DNA of 64,000 nucleotides from UBA2386 sp046306335 (lineage in GTDB: Bacteria; Planctomycetota; UBA1135; UBA2386): the NCBI GenBank assembly GCA_046306335.1, contig JBKDXM010000150.1, positions 82,951 to 146,950 on the forward strand, in the 5' to 3' direction. The notes beneath the pieces were generated by a model. That model ran no database searches. It was not told where the DNA came from and was given only the letters and a program-made list of their open reading frames with translations. The position numbers and the translations under genes were made by a program. Positions 44,445-53,574 of this stretch are shown piece after piece. Position 1 is the stretch's first letter. Every line of letters starts with the position of its first letter.

Positions 44445-45790
44445 CGGCGGGTGGGCGGGGCGGCGAGGAAGGCGCGCACGACGTCCGCGACGCGGGCGGT
44501 GGCGCCCGGCGCGCCGAGGCGCGCCCGCACTTCGTCGAGGCCCTGGCGGCAGGATGCACGCGCCGTGTCGTCGGTCCACAGCCGCCGCGCCGTGGCGAGC
44601 ACCTCCTGCCAGCCCTCGGGGCGATGGAAGCAGAACTCGGGCACGACCTCGCGGCCGGCGATCAGGTTGGCGGCGGCGATGAACGGCACGCTGAGGATGT
44701 TGCGGTAACCCAGCGTCGCGATCGGGCCCCTCAGCTGGTAGACGACGATCGTCGGGTTGCCGTGCAGGCAGGCCTCCAGCGAGCCGGTGCCGCTCTTCGC
44801 CAGCACGAGGCGCGCGCCGGCGAGCCACGGCGCGAGCGGGCCTTCGTGGTGCTCGACGAAGCCGGCGGCGTGCGCGGCCAGCAGTTCGCGGATGCGCGCG
44901 GTGCGGCGCGGGTTCTTGTGCGGCAGCACGACGCGCGCGGTCGGGTCGTCGGCGAGCAGGGCCTTGGCGACGCCGAGCATGCCGGGCAGGTTGGCGTCGA
45001 TCTCGGCGCGGCGGCTGCCGGGCAGCAGCACGAGCGTGCGGCGCGCCCGCACGGCCGCCACCGCGGCGGCGTCCGGCGGGTGGTCGGCGAGTTCGTCGAG
45101 CAGCGGGTGGCCGATGTAGGCGGCAGGCACGGCGAAGCGGTCGAAGAACGCCGCCTCGAACGGCAGGATCGTCAGCGTGCCGTCGACGGCGCGGCGGTAG
45201 CGGCGCATGCGCCATGGGCCCCAGGCCCAGTACTGCGGCGCGACGTAGTGCAGCACCGGGATGCCGCGGCGTCTCGCCGCCTTCGCCATCACGACGTGCA
45301 GGCCCGGATAGTCGACCAGCACGACGAGGTCCGGCGGGTCGTCGCGCAGCACGCGCAGGTAGGCGGCGAAGGCGCGCAGGATCAGCGGCAGTTGCGCCAG
45401 CACGCCGCGCACGCCCATCACCGCATGCTCGCTGAGCTGGACCTTCACGTCGGCCCCGGCCGCCAGCAGCAGCGCGCCGCCGCAGGCGGTGGCGCGCACG
45501 CCCGGCAGTTCGCGCAGCAACCGCGCGGCGTGCGCTTCGCCGCTGGCCTCGCCCGCGGACAGGAACACGTGCGGCGTCGCGCCGCGCGGCGGCCGGCGGG
45601 CGGCGAGGAAGGCGTGCAAGCGCGCGGTCGGCGCCTGCGGCGGCGCCGCCGCGGCGGTCGCCAGCGCCTCGCGGGCGAGCTGGCGCCAGCGCCGGCGGGC
45701 CGGCAGGTACAGCAGCAGGCGCGCCGGCGTCAGCAGCGTCCGCAGGATCTCGCGCAGCAGCGTCAGCCCGACCTCGACCCCGACCGGCAT
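44441..45790 (-). CDS. lpxB: Lipid-A-disaccharide synthase
   Basis: 449 residues. The ATG overlaps the ABC permease stop by one base (TGATG). LpxB joins UDP-diacyl-glucosamine and lipid X at the inner membrane in lipid A synthesis. Signatures are FLSAGEASGEAHAARLL, VVLVDYPGLHVVMAKAA, VLHYVAPQYWAWGPWRMRR, LVLLPGSRRAEI and LAKSGTGSLEACL. About 70 extra residues precede the catalytic fold, including a hydrophobic, Arg-rich stretch (LTPARLLLYLPARRRW) that could be a membrane-association helix. Its presence implies an LPS outer membrane. Confidence 0.95.
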   Translation of the reverse strand: MPVGVEVGLTLLREILRTLLTPARLLLYLPARRRWRQLAREALATAAAAPPQAPTARLHAFLAARRPPRGATPHVFLSAGEASGEAHAARLLRELPGVRATACGGALLLAAGADVKVQLSEHAVMGVRGVLAQLPLILRAFAAYLRVLRDDPPDLVVLVDYPGLHVVMAKAARRRGIPVLHYVAPQYWAWGPWRMRRYRRAVDGTLTILPFEAAFFDRFAVPAAYIGHPLLDELADHPPDAAAVAAVRARRTLVLLPGSRRAEIDANLPGMLGVAKALLADDPTARVVLPHKNPRRTARIRELLAAHAAGFVEHHEGPLAPWLAGARLVLAKSGTGSLEACLHGNPTIVVYQLRGPIATLGYRNILSVPFIAAANLIAGREVVPEFCFHRPEGWQEVLATARRLWTDDTARASCRQGLDEVRARLGAPGATARVADVVRAFLAAPPTRR

Positions 45791-46598
45791 CACGGCGTCG
45801 CCTTGCGCAGCGCGCGCAGGCACAGCGCGTAGCACGCCGCCGCCGCCAACAGCAGCCACGTCGTGTAGCCCGGTCCGTGCAGCGGATCGAGCATCTGCCG
45901 CGCCGAGACGTTGCCGTTGAGCAGCGGTCCGTACCACTCGAAGTCGGCGAGCCGGAACAGGCTGTAGGGCCGCAGCCGCTGCGTCAGGTAGACGCCGAGC
46001 TGCAGCACGGCGAAGGCGCCGATGGCGGCGGCGACGTGCGCCTGCGTGCGCATCAGCGCCGACAACCAGGTCGTCGCGGCGAGGAAGAACAGCACGAAGG
46101 CGCTGGCGTGCGCCGAGCCGAGCAGCAGTTCGGGCAGCGGCAGGTCGAGGTCGATGCGGCGGCTCCAGAAGATCGCCGACAGGTTGACCAGGAAGATCGG
46201 CAGCACGAGGCACAGCGCCGTCGGCCACGTCTTCTGCCACAGGATCGCGCCGCGGCCGACCGGGCGGCTGAGCAGGAACTCGAACGTCTGGTTCTCGCGT
46301 TCGCGCGCGAACAGGCCGGTGCCGAACAGCACGGCGGCCGCCACGCAGACGAGGTTGGTGCTGCGGAAGAACAGCATCACCGCCGCCCAGTTGGTGTAGG
46401 CGATCTGCTCGTCCTTGTCGGTGACGCCCTGCAGGATGCGCTTGGCGAAGTCGATGCCGAGGTTCTTGAACAGCGACGAGCGCTGCAGGTCCTCGTAGAT
46501 GTCCGGCCACAGCAGCAGCACCGGCACGCACAGCGCCTCGAGGATCACGAGGTAGGCGAGCGCCATCCAGCGCACTTCGCGCCACGTCTTGCCGGCGA

Positions 46599-46602
<4 letters not shown>
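45790..46602 (-). CDS. ABC transporter permease (ABC-2 type)
   Basis: 270 residues from a GTG that overlaps the ATPase stop (GTGA). About six membrane helices are visible (YLVILEALCVPVLLLWP; LVCVAAAVLFGTGLFARERE; LVLPIFLVNLSAIFWS; FVLFFLAATTWLSALM; and others). The intracellular FARERENQTFEFLLSRPVGRG segment is typical of ABC-2 permeases. The partner ATPase is immediately upstream. The substrate is unknown; the link to lpxB could hint at an envelope lipid or polysaccharide but this is inference. Confidence 0.83.
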
Positions 46603-47491
<889 letters not shown>

Positions 47492-47495
<4 letters not shown>

Positions 47496-48049
47496 GCCAC
47501 CTCGCGCAGGAAGTTGGCGAGCAGCGCCGGCCCTGCGGGCGTCCGGAACGACTCGGGGTGGAACTGCACGCCGAAGGTCGGATGCGCGCGATGGCGCAGC
47601 GCCATCACCGCGCCGTCGCCGGTGCGCGCCGTCGCGACCAGCTCGGCGGGCAGCGGGTCGGCGACGTACAGCGAGTGGTAGCGGCAGACCTCCAGCGGCT
47701 GCGGCAGGCCGGCGAACAGGCCGTCCGCCGCGTGGTCGATCCGGCAGGTGCGGCCGTGCATCGGCGCGCCGCGCACGACCCGACCGCCGAACGCCGCGCC
47801 GATCGCCTGGTGGCCGAGGCAGACGCCGAGGATCGGGCGTTCGCCCGACCAGCGGCGGATCGCCGCGATCGACACGCCGGCGTCCTCGGGCCGGCCGGGG
47901 CCGGGCGACACCACGATGGCGCGCGCCGCGGCCATGGCTTCGACCGGCGCGCGGTCGCTGCGCACGACGTCCACGACGGCTCCGAGCGCGCCGAACGCCT
48001 GCGCGAGGTTCCACACGAAGGAGTCCTTGTTGTCGAGCAGGAGGATCAA
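47492..48049 (-). CDS. Glutamine amidotransferase, TrpG/PabA type
   Basis: 185 residues from a TTG; ILLLDNKDSFVWNLAQ is the usual TrpG/PabA beginning. The class I triad is complete: Cys in GVCLGHQAIGA and His/Glu in FGVQFHPESFRTPAG, with SPGPGRPEDAG as the oxyanion-strand block. These subunits supply ammonia to anthranilate or aminodeoxychorismate synthase. No large subunit (TrpE/PabB) is encoded nearby, and the operon continues with ABC, lpxB and ubiD-type genes, so which synthase it serves is open. Only 36 bases separate it from the divergent trkA start. Confidence 0.88.
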
Positions 48050-48066
48050 TCCGGCAGGCCGGAGAG

Positions 48067-48072
48067 TATCGT
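48067..48072 (+). promoter_or_regulatory. Candidate -10 box (TATCGT) of trkA
   Basis: TATCGT lies 13 bases before the trkA ATG inside a 36-base divergent gap. Any -35 would fall within the start of the amidotransferase gene. Confidence 0.4.
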
Positions 48073-48085
48073 CCCGCCCTTCCCG

Positions 48086-49438
48086 ATGAACATCCTGATC
48101 GTCGGTCTCGGCGAGGTCGGTTCCTACCTGGCGAAGGTGCTCTCGACGGAGGGCCACTCGATCACCGTCGTCGATCCGGATCTGCACCGCATCCGCCGGG
48201 TCGCCGACCTGCTCGACGTGCAGGCCGTGCACGGCGATGGCTCCCGCCCGGACGTGCTCGACAAGGCCGACGCGCACGCCGCCGACCTGATCCTGGCGGT
48301 CTCGAACGACGACAAGGTCAACATGCTGACCGCGCTGTTCGGCAAGCGCATGGGCGCCAAGAAGACGGTGTTGCGCCTGCGCGACACGTCGGCGGTGCGC
48401 CGGTCGCGCACGTTCTTCCGCCGCAACCTGCAGTACGACCTGCTGCTCTCGCTCGACGACCTCGCCGCCGAGGAACTGGTGAAGACCGTGCGCCAGACCA
48501 AGGGGCTCGGCGTCGACAACTTCGCCGAGGGCCGCGTGCAGCTGCGGCGGTTCCGCGTCGCCGCCGGCGCGGCGCCGGTCGGACAGGCGATCAAGGACCT
48601 GCGCATGCCGCAGGGCACGATCGTCGCCGCCATCGATCGCGACCACGAGGTCATCGTGCCCGGCGGCGCCGACGTGCTGCGCGCCGACGACGAGATGATC
48701 GTGCTCGGCGAGCCGCGCGCGCTGGCGGCGTTCGAAGGCCGCATGGGCCATGCGCCGGCGGCGACGCGCAGCGTCGTCGTCTACGGCGGCACCGGCATCG
48801 CCATGCAGCTCGCCCAGGCGCTGCAGCGCGATCGCGTCGACGTGCGCGTCGTCGTCGACGACCGCGTCGAGGCCGAGCACCTCAGCGAGGCGCTGAAGGG
48901 CGTCACCGTGCTGCACGCCGACGCGACCGACCTCAACTTCCTGCAGGAGGAGCACGTCGGCGAGGCCGACGCGTTCCTCGGCGTGGCCGAGGAGGACGAG
49001 CGCAACCTGATGTCGTGCCAGCTGGCGAAGTCGCTCGGCGTCGCGCGCGCCGTCGCGCTCGTCAACAAGCCGGACTACGTCTCGCTCTACCAGCGCCTGG
49101 GCATCGACGTCGCCGTGTCGCCGCGGCTGCTGTGCGCCAACCGCATCCTGGCGTTCGTGCGCAGCCGCAGCATCTCGACCATCGCGACCATCGAGGAAGG
49201 CAAGGCCGAGGTGCTGGAGCTGGAATTGCCGTCGGGCAGCGACCTCGTCGGCAAGGCGCTCAAGGACGCCGGCTTCCCGCGCGGCTGCGTCGTCGCCGCG
49301 ATCACGCGCGAGGACGGCACGGTGCTGATCCCGCGCGGCGCCGACGAACTGCACGCCCACGACCAACTGGTCGTGTTCGTGCTCGGCGCCATGGTCGACA
49401 AGGTCCTGGCGCTCGCCGGCATCGAGCGCGAGGACTGA
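48086..49438 (+). CDS. trkA: Trk potassium-uptake regulatory subunit
   Basis: 450 residues with two tandem RCK_N/RCK_C halves. Each half begins with a Rossmann NAD-binding strand (MNILIVGLGEVGSYLAKVL; VVVYGGTGIAMQLAQAL). Both C-lobes follow (GQAIKDLRMPQGTIVAAIDR; VGKALKDAGFPRGCVVAAIT). TrkA forms the cytoplasmic gating ring of TrkG/H potassium channels and binds NADH/ATP. No TrkH gene is adjacent. The gene stands alone, with a convergent lipoprotein gene downstream. Confidence 0.94.
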   Translation: MNILIVGLGEVGSYLAKVLSTEGHSITVVDPDLHRIRRVADLLDVQAVHGDGSRPDVLDKADAHAADLILAVSNDDKVNMLTALFGKRMGAKKTVLRLRDTSAVRRSRTFFRRNLQYDLLLSLDDLAAEELVKTVRQTKGLGVDNFAEGRVQLRRFRVAAGAAPVGQAIKDLRMPQGTIVAAIDRDHEVIVPGGADVLRADDEMIVLGEPRALAAFEGRMGHAPAATRSVVVYGGTGIAMQLAQALQRDRVDVRVVVDDRVEAEHLSEALKGVTVLHADATDLNFLQEEHVGEADAFLGVAEEDERNLMSCQLAKSLGVARAVALVNKPDYVSLYQRLGIDVAVSPRLLCANRILAFVRSRSISTIATIEEGKAEVLELELPSGSDLVGKALKDAGFPRGCVVAAITREDGTVLIPRGADELHAHDQLVVFVLGAMVDKVLALAGIERED

Positions 49439-49440
49439 TC

Positions 49441-49464
49441 GCCGGCCCGCCGGCCCGCCGGCCC
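49441..49464. repeat. GC-only 8-bp tandem repeat
   Basis: Three tandem copies of gccggccc directly follow trkA (stop at 49436-49438), before a complementary cgagcgggcg. It may form a GC hairpin between the convergent genes, but there is no T run. Confidence 0.6.
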
Positions 49465-49489
49465 GAGCGGGCGAAGCAGCCGTCGCCCG

Positions 49490-49527
49490 GGCGCTCAGTG
49501 CCTGGGAGACGACCGACTCTGAGGCTC
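49490..49527 (-). repeat. Dispersed element, copy 3 (degenerate, third hairpin only)
   Basis: Read on the minus strand, the roughly 40 bases after the lipoprotein gene stop align with the last part of copies 1 and 2 (AGAGCCT near the start; AGGCACTGAGCGCC at the end), with about three quarters of positions equal and one gap. The base of the stem (GCCT/AGGC) is kept, but the AAAC/GTTT part is not. Confidence 0.6.
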
Positions 49528-50199
49528 TCAGTTCCGCCGGTCGACGCGGATGTCGTCGGCGCGGAACTTCGGCGTCACGTCGATCGGGTGGCGCTCCGGT
49601 CGGGCCAGCAGTTCGCGGATGCGATCGAGGCCGGCGAAGACGTAGTACTCGCCGTCGCTGGCCGAGCCGGCGAGCGACGCGCGCGCGGCGATCAGCCCGG
49701 CGAACTGCCACTTGCCGTCCTCGGCAAGGCGCAGCACCGTCGCTCCGGTCGGCAGCGGTTCGTCCGGAGCCGCGAGCACGTCGCCGCGCACGCCGTCGGC
49801 GCGGGCGAGCGCGACGCGGACCGAGCGTTCGCGCTGCCCGTCGGGCGTCCACATGACGCGCAGTTCGTCTTCCGGCCGCAGCGGCCGGTCGTTGGCCCGC
49901 GCCGCCTGGGTCTTCAGGTCGATCGTCGCGCGCGTGAACACGCCGCCGGCGGGGTCGAGCGTGCCGCTCTCGATCACGGGCGTCGGGCCGAGGAAGTAGT
50001 GCACCCGGCAAGGGCCGCTCGTCGCGGTGCGGCCGAGCGTGAGCACGCCGAACTCGGTCGTCGCGCCGTACTCGACGCCGCCGGTGGTCTCGACCAGCGC
50101 GACGGGGCGGCTGCGGTCGATGCGGTCCTCGCCCGAGAAGAACCACGTGGCGCAGCCGCTCAGCAGCGGCGCCAGGACCAGGACGCAAAGGCTCCTCAT
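49528..50199 (-). CDS. Lipoprotein of unknown function
   Basis: 223 residues. The N-terminus MRSLCVLVLAPLLSGC is a lipoprotein signal with lipobox LLSGC, so the mature protein is lipid-anchored at Cys16. The rest is beta-rich and shows no known family (VALVETTGGVEYGATTEFGV; YYVFAGLDRIRELLARPE). The start has leaderless spacing from a TACCGT box. It is a potential client of the Lol system encoded at 34.8-39.8 kb. The gap 50200-50311 to the MATE gene holds only this promoter. Confidence 0.78.
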   Translation of the reverse strand: MRSLCVLVLAPLLSGCATWFFSGEDRIDRSRPVALVETTGGVEYGATTEFGVLTLGRTATSGPCRVHYFLGPTPVIESGTLDPAGGVFTRATIDLKTQAARANDRPLRPEDELRVMWTPDGQRERSVRVALARADGVRGDVLAAPDEPLPTGATVLRLAEDGKWQFAGLIAARASLAGSASDGEYYVFAGLDRIRELLARPERHPIDVTPKFRADDIRVDRRN

Positions 50200-50205
50200 G
50201 TCGGC

Positions 50206-50211
50206 ACGGTA
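50206..50211 (-). promoter_or_regulatory. Candidate -10 box (TACCGT), leaderless spacing
   Basis: TACCGT lies 6 bases before the ATG at 50199. The string TACCGTGCCGACATG is almost identical to that before the esterase gene (TACCGTGCCGCCATG at 57390-57404). Confidence 0.45.
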
Positions 50212-50311
50212 GTGCCGCAGCGGGGCGTGGTCGACCGCGCGGTGCCGGGAAGGCGCGGCCGCCGACGGCGCGCGCGGCGGCGCCGCAGCGGCTCCGGCCG
50301 CCGAGGCGCGG

Positions 50312-51730
50312 TCAATCGGCGCGCAGGCGCCGGCGGCCCTCGGCGAGCCGCGTGCGCAGCACGAGCAGCAGGGTGATCGCGACGAGGAACAGGCCGACGA
50401 CGAGGCCCCACCAGAGGCCGGCGGGACCGCCGCCGCCGGCGAAGCCGAGCGCGCAGCCGAGCGGCAAGCCGATCAGCCAGAAGCCGACGACGTTGGCCCA
50501 CATCGGCGAGCGCACGTCGCCGAGGCCGCGCAGGCAGCCGATCGCGACCACCTGCACGCCGTCGCCGATCTGGAACACGCCGGCGATCGGCACGAGCGCG
50601 CCGGCCCACGCGAGGTGGTTGGGTTGGTCGGTCAGCACGCGCGCCAGCGGACCTGGCAGCAGCAGGAACAGCGCCATGAAGCCGGTCATGACGGTGGCGC
50701 CGGCGAGCAGCGCCACGCGCACGGACCTCGCCGCCGCCGCCGCGTCGCCGCGGCCGACGGCCCAGCCGACGCGGACCGACGCCGCCATCGCCAGGCCGAG
50801 CGGCACCATGAAGCTCAGCGACGCGAGCTGCAGGGCGATCTGGTGGCCGGCGATGCGCGGCCCGTCGGCGCCGTCGCCGTTGGCGTCGTCGATGCGTCCG
50901 ATGAGCAGCGCCACGGCGGCGAAGACGCCCATCTCCAGCAGGAACTGCGCGCCGATCGGCGCGCCAAGTCGCAGCAAGCGCAGCATCGGCGCCAGCGCGA
51001 ACGCGGCGGCGCGCACGCTGCGGTCGCGCAACGCGCGCACGCACGGGCCGAGCTCGCGCCAACCGCACGCCACGAGGGCACCGAGCATCAGCCAGCGACA
51101 CAGCACGGTGGCGATCGCCGCGCCGTGCGCGCCCATCGCCGGCGCGCCGAACTTGCCGAAGATCAGGACCCAGTCGAGCAGCGCGTTGGCGAGGTTGCCG
51201 CCGACGATGGTGGCCACCTGCGGCCAGGTGCGCGCATGCGCGGACAGCACGCTGCGGCAGGTCGTGAACCACAGGAACGGCAGGATCGCGAGCATCTGCC
51301 AGCGCGCGTAGTCGGTGGCCGCCGGAATCAGGTGCTGCGGCTGCCCGGCGTGCGCGAGCCAGCGGTCGGTCGGCAGCAGCAGCAGCGAGGCCGGCAGCGC
51401 CAGCGCGACGGCGAGCAGCAGCGCGCGGCCGAAGATCCGCGGGATGGCGTCGCGGTCGTGCGCGCCGACGGCTTGCGACAACAGCGGGTCGGCCGCCGCC
51501 AGGGCGCCCATGCAGAACATCGAGACGATCCAAACGACCGTATTGCCGAGCGCCATCGCCGGCAGCGACGCCGCGTCGAAGTGGCCGAGCATCGCCAGGT
51601 CGACGAAGTTCAGGCCGGTCAGCCCCAACTGCACGAAGGCGATCGGGACGCCGAGCCGCAGCAGCTGCCGCAGTTCGTCGGCGAACGAGCGGCTCGCGGT
51701 CTGGCTCTCGTGAGGCGGCAAGGCGTCCAT
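50312..51730 (-). CDS. MATE-family multidrug/cation efflux transporter
   Basis: 472 residues. The start ATG at 51730 is the one before LRQLLRLGVPIAFVQLG, since the much longer frame upstream has no homology. Twelve helices in two halves are visible (LGVPIAFVQLGLTGLNFVDLA; LRLGAPIGAQFLLEMGVFAAV). MATE-typical blocks are MGALAAADPLLSQAVGA, TWPQVATIVGGNLANALLDW and QLASLSFMVPLGLAMAASVRVG. It exports cationic compounds in exchange for H+ or Na+. The 393-base region upstream is unusually long for this genome. Confidence 0.92.
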   Translation of the reverse strand: MDALPPHESQTASRSFADELRQLLRLGVPIAFVQLGLTGLNFVDLAMLGHFDAASLPAMALGNTVVWIVSMFCMGALAAADPLLSQAVGAHDRDAIPRIFGRALLLAVALALPASLLLLPTDRWLAHAGQPQHLIPAATDYARWQMLAILPFLWFTTCRSVLSAHARTWPQVATIVGGNLANALLDWVLIFGKFGAPAMGAHGAAIATVLCRWLMLGALVACGWRELGPCVRALRDRSVRAAAFALAPMLRLLRLGAPIGAQFLLEMGVFAAVALLIGRIDDANGDGADGPRIAGHQIALQLASLSFMVPLGLAMAASVRVGWAVGRGDAAAAARSVRVALLAGATVMTGFMALFLLLPGPLARVLTDQPNHLAWAGALVPIAGVFQIGDGVQVVAIGCLRGLGDVRSPMWANVVGFWLIGLPLGCALGFAGGGGPAGLWWGLVVGLFLVAITLLLVLRTRLAEGRRRLRAD

Positions 51731-52123
51731 GGGCGGCGCAGCACTGTGGCGGCCGCGGCAGCCCGCGCAAGCGCGGGGAAAGAACCTCGCCAAGCCACGG
51801 ATCTGCCGGTCGCACCGCACGTTCCGCTGGGGAGACGCTGTGCAAAGAAGCCCAGGCTGTGGAGACGAATGTGAACAACTTCGTGTAAAGAGCGGTGGGA
51901 AACCGCTCCCGAGGCCAAGGCGTCCCGCCTGGATCGGCGGGCAGGTCGACGGGGGCGCGGCCGGGGCGATGCTTCGGCCCGCAGGCGCATCGGCGCGGTT
52001 GGCGACGCTCGGCGGCGAGGCCCCGGGTGCCGCGATGCGTGCCGCGCCGTGTGCCCTGACGGGGCACGCAGGCTCCCGGCAGAGGCTCGGCTTCGGCGTC
52101 CATGTTCGGTATTCGTTAGGGCC
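51731..52123. other. 393-bp divergent intergenic region (MATE / Y-polymerase)
   Basis: This is the only gap over 300 bases. It holds no convincing ORF or tRNA. The centre (51855-51905) is the most A/T-rich patch nearby (gtgaacaacttcgtgtaaag). It is followed by a perfect 7-bp hairpin GAGCGGT-GGGAA-ACCGCTC at 51890-51908 and a 6-bp hairpin GTGCCC-TGACG-GGGCAC at 52051-52067. Either promoters and a leader RNA structure for the exporter or a small RNA could lie here; I could not match a known riboswitch by eye. Confidence 0.5.
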
Positions 52124-53383
52124 ATGGACCGCCGCATCCTGCACGTCGACATCGACGCCTTCCTTGCCTCGGTCGAGCAACTGCGCGACCCCAGTCTGCT
52201 CGGTCGCCCGGTCGCCGTGGGCACCGGCGTCGTTGCGTCGCGGTCCTACGAAGCCAAGGCGCGCGGCGTCGCCACCGCGATGCCGCTGCACGAGGCGCTG
52301 CGCCGCTGCCCCGACCTCGTCGTGCGCGATGGCGACGCGCGGCTGGTCGAGCGCTACCGGCAGCGGGTCGCCGAAGTGCTGCGCCAGTTCTCGCCGGTGG
52401 TGGAGGTCTGTTCGCTCGACGACTTCTACGTCGACCTCTCGGGCGTGCCGTTGCGCGTCGAGCAGGCGCTGGCCGCCGACGCCACCGTCGACGCCGAACG
52501 GTCGCTGGCGCCGCTCTGCCGCGAGGTGCGCGCCGCCGTGCGCGCGGCGACCGGGCTGTCGGTCGCGCAGGGTGTCGGCAGCACGCGCACCGTCGCGCGC
52601 TTGGCGACGACGCGCGCCAAGCCGGGCGGCATCTGCGAAGTGCCCGCCGGCGGCGAGCGCGAGTTCCTCGCCGGCTTCCCGGTCGAGGCGCTGCCCGGCG
52701 TCGGTCCGGCGCGCGCCGCGCTGCTGCGGCAGGTAGGGGTGGGCACGCTGCGCGAGTTGCGGGCGGTCGATCGCGAGTTGCTGCGCGCCAGCTTCGGCGC
52801 GATCGGCGACGAGCTGTGGCAGCGCTGCCGCGGGCTCGACGACGCGCCGGTGCAGTCGACGCCGACGCTGCGCAGCATCGCGCGCGAGACGTCGTTCGCG
52901 CCGGCGGCGCACGCGGAGGGGCAGCAGCTGCCGTACCTGCGCGCGCTGCTGGCCTACCTGCTCGATCGCGCAGCGAGCGAACTGCGCCGCCAGCGGCTGC
53001 TCGCGCGCGTCGTGCAGGTGCGCCTGCGCCACGTCGACGGCGTCACCGGCGAGCGCGCTCGCACGCTGCCGGAGCCGACCGACCGCACCGATGCGCTGAC
53101 GGCGGTGGCGCGCGACCTGCTCGACGACCTGGCGCTGCGCCGCGTGCTCGCGCGCCTCGTCGGCGTCACCCTGACCGGGCTTGTGCCGCCGCGGCCGGAG
53201 CAGGGCGCGCTGTTCGGCGACGGCGGCGATGCGGCGCGGCGGCGGTTGTTCGCGGCCGTCGACGCGGTGCGCGCGCGCCACGGCTTCGGCGCGCTGGTCG
53301 TCGGCGAGGCCAGCGGCCTGCTCGGCGTGCTGCCCGCCGGGCCGCACGGGTTCCGCCTGCGCACGCCGTCGCTGACCAAGTGA
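52124..53383 (+). CDS. Y-family (DinB/Pol IV-like) DNA polymerase
   Basis: 419 residues. It has an N-terminal HVDIDAFLASVEQ with the first catalytic Asp, a palm block GVVASRSYEAKARGVATAMP, HhH-type LPGVGPARAALLRQVGV and a C-terminal clamp-binding motif QGALF. It copies damaged DNA with low fidelity. The second catalytic motif reads VCSLDDFYVDLSG, so the Glu of the usual S-x-D-E is Asp; this is read directly from the codons. The possible -10 TATTCG lies 8 bases before the ATG. I saw no recognisable LexA box. Confidence 0.9.
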   Translation: MDRRILHVDIDAFLASVEQLRDPSLLGRPVAVGTGVVASRSYEAKARGVATAMPLHEALRRCPDLVVRDGDARLVERYRQRVAEVLRQFSPVVEVCSLDDFYVDLSGVPLRVEQALAADATVDAERSLAPLCREVRAAVRAATGLSVAQGVGSTRTVARLATTRAKPGGICEVPAGGEREFLAGFPVEALPGVGPARAALLRQVGVGTLRELRAVDRELLRASFGAIGDELWQRCRGLDDAPVQSTPTLRSIARETSFAPAAHAEGQQLPYLRALLAYLLDRAASELRRQRLLARVVQVRLRHVDGVTGERARTLPEPTDRTDALTAVARDLLDDLALRRVLARLVGVTLTGLVPPRPEQGALFGDGGDAARRRLFAAVDAVRARHGFGALVVGEASGLLGVLPAGPHGFRLRTPSLTK

Positions 53384-53421
53384 CCGCGGCGCGCGGTGGC
53401 GGCCCGATCCCGCCGCGGCGA

Positions 53422-53574
53422 TCAGCCAGCGCCCAGCGCCGCCAGCACGGCCGTCGCGCCGGCGACGTCGCTGCCCGCGATCGCCACGAGCTTGCGCTCG
53501 CAGTTGGCCACGCCGACCACCTGCACGGCGTGCGGCGGCACGCCGTCCGCCGTCGCCTGCGCCGCGACGGTCAC
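53422..53574 (-). CDS. Possible 50-residue protein coupled to the kinase gene
   Basis: A GTG shares four bases with the kinase stop (GTGA), exactly as in the true operons here, and the frame runs 50 residues (QVVGVANCERKLVAIAGSD, then VAGATAVLAALGAG) before a TGA. There are no homology hints. It could also be chance, as GC-rich frames stay open easily. Confidence 0.35.
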   Translation of the reverse strand: MTVAAQATADGVPPHAVQVVGVANCERKLVAIAGSDVAGATAVLAALGAG

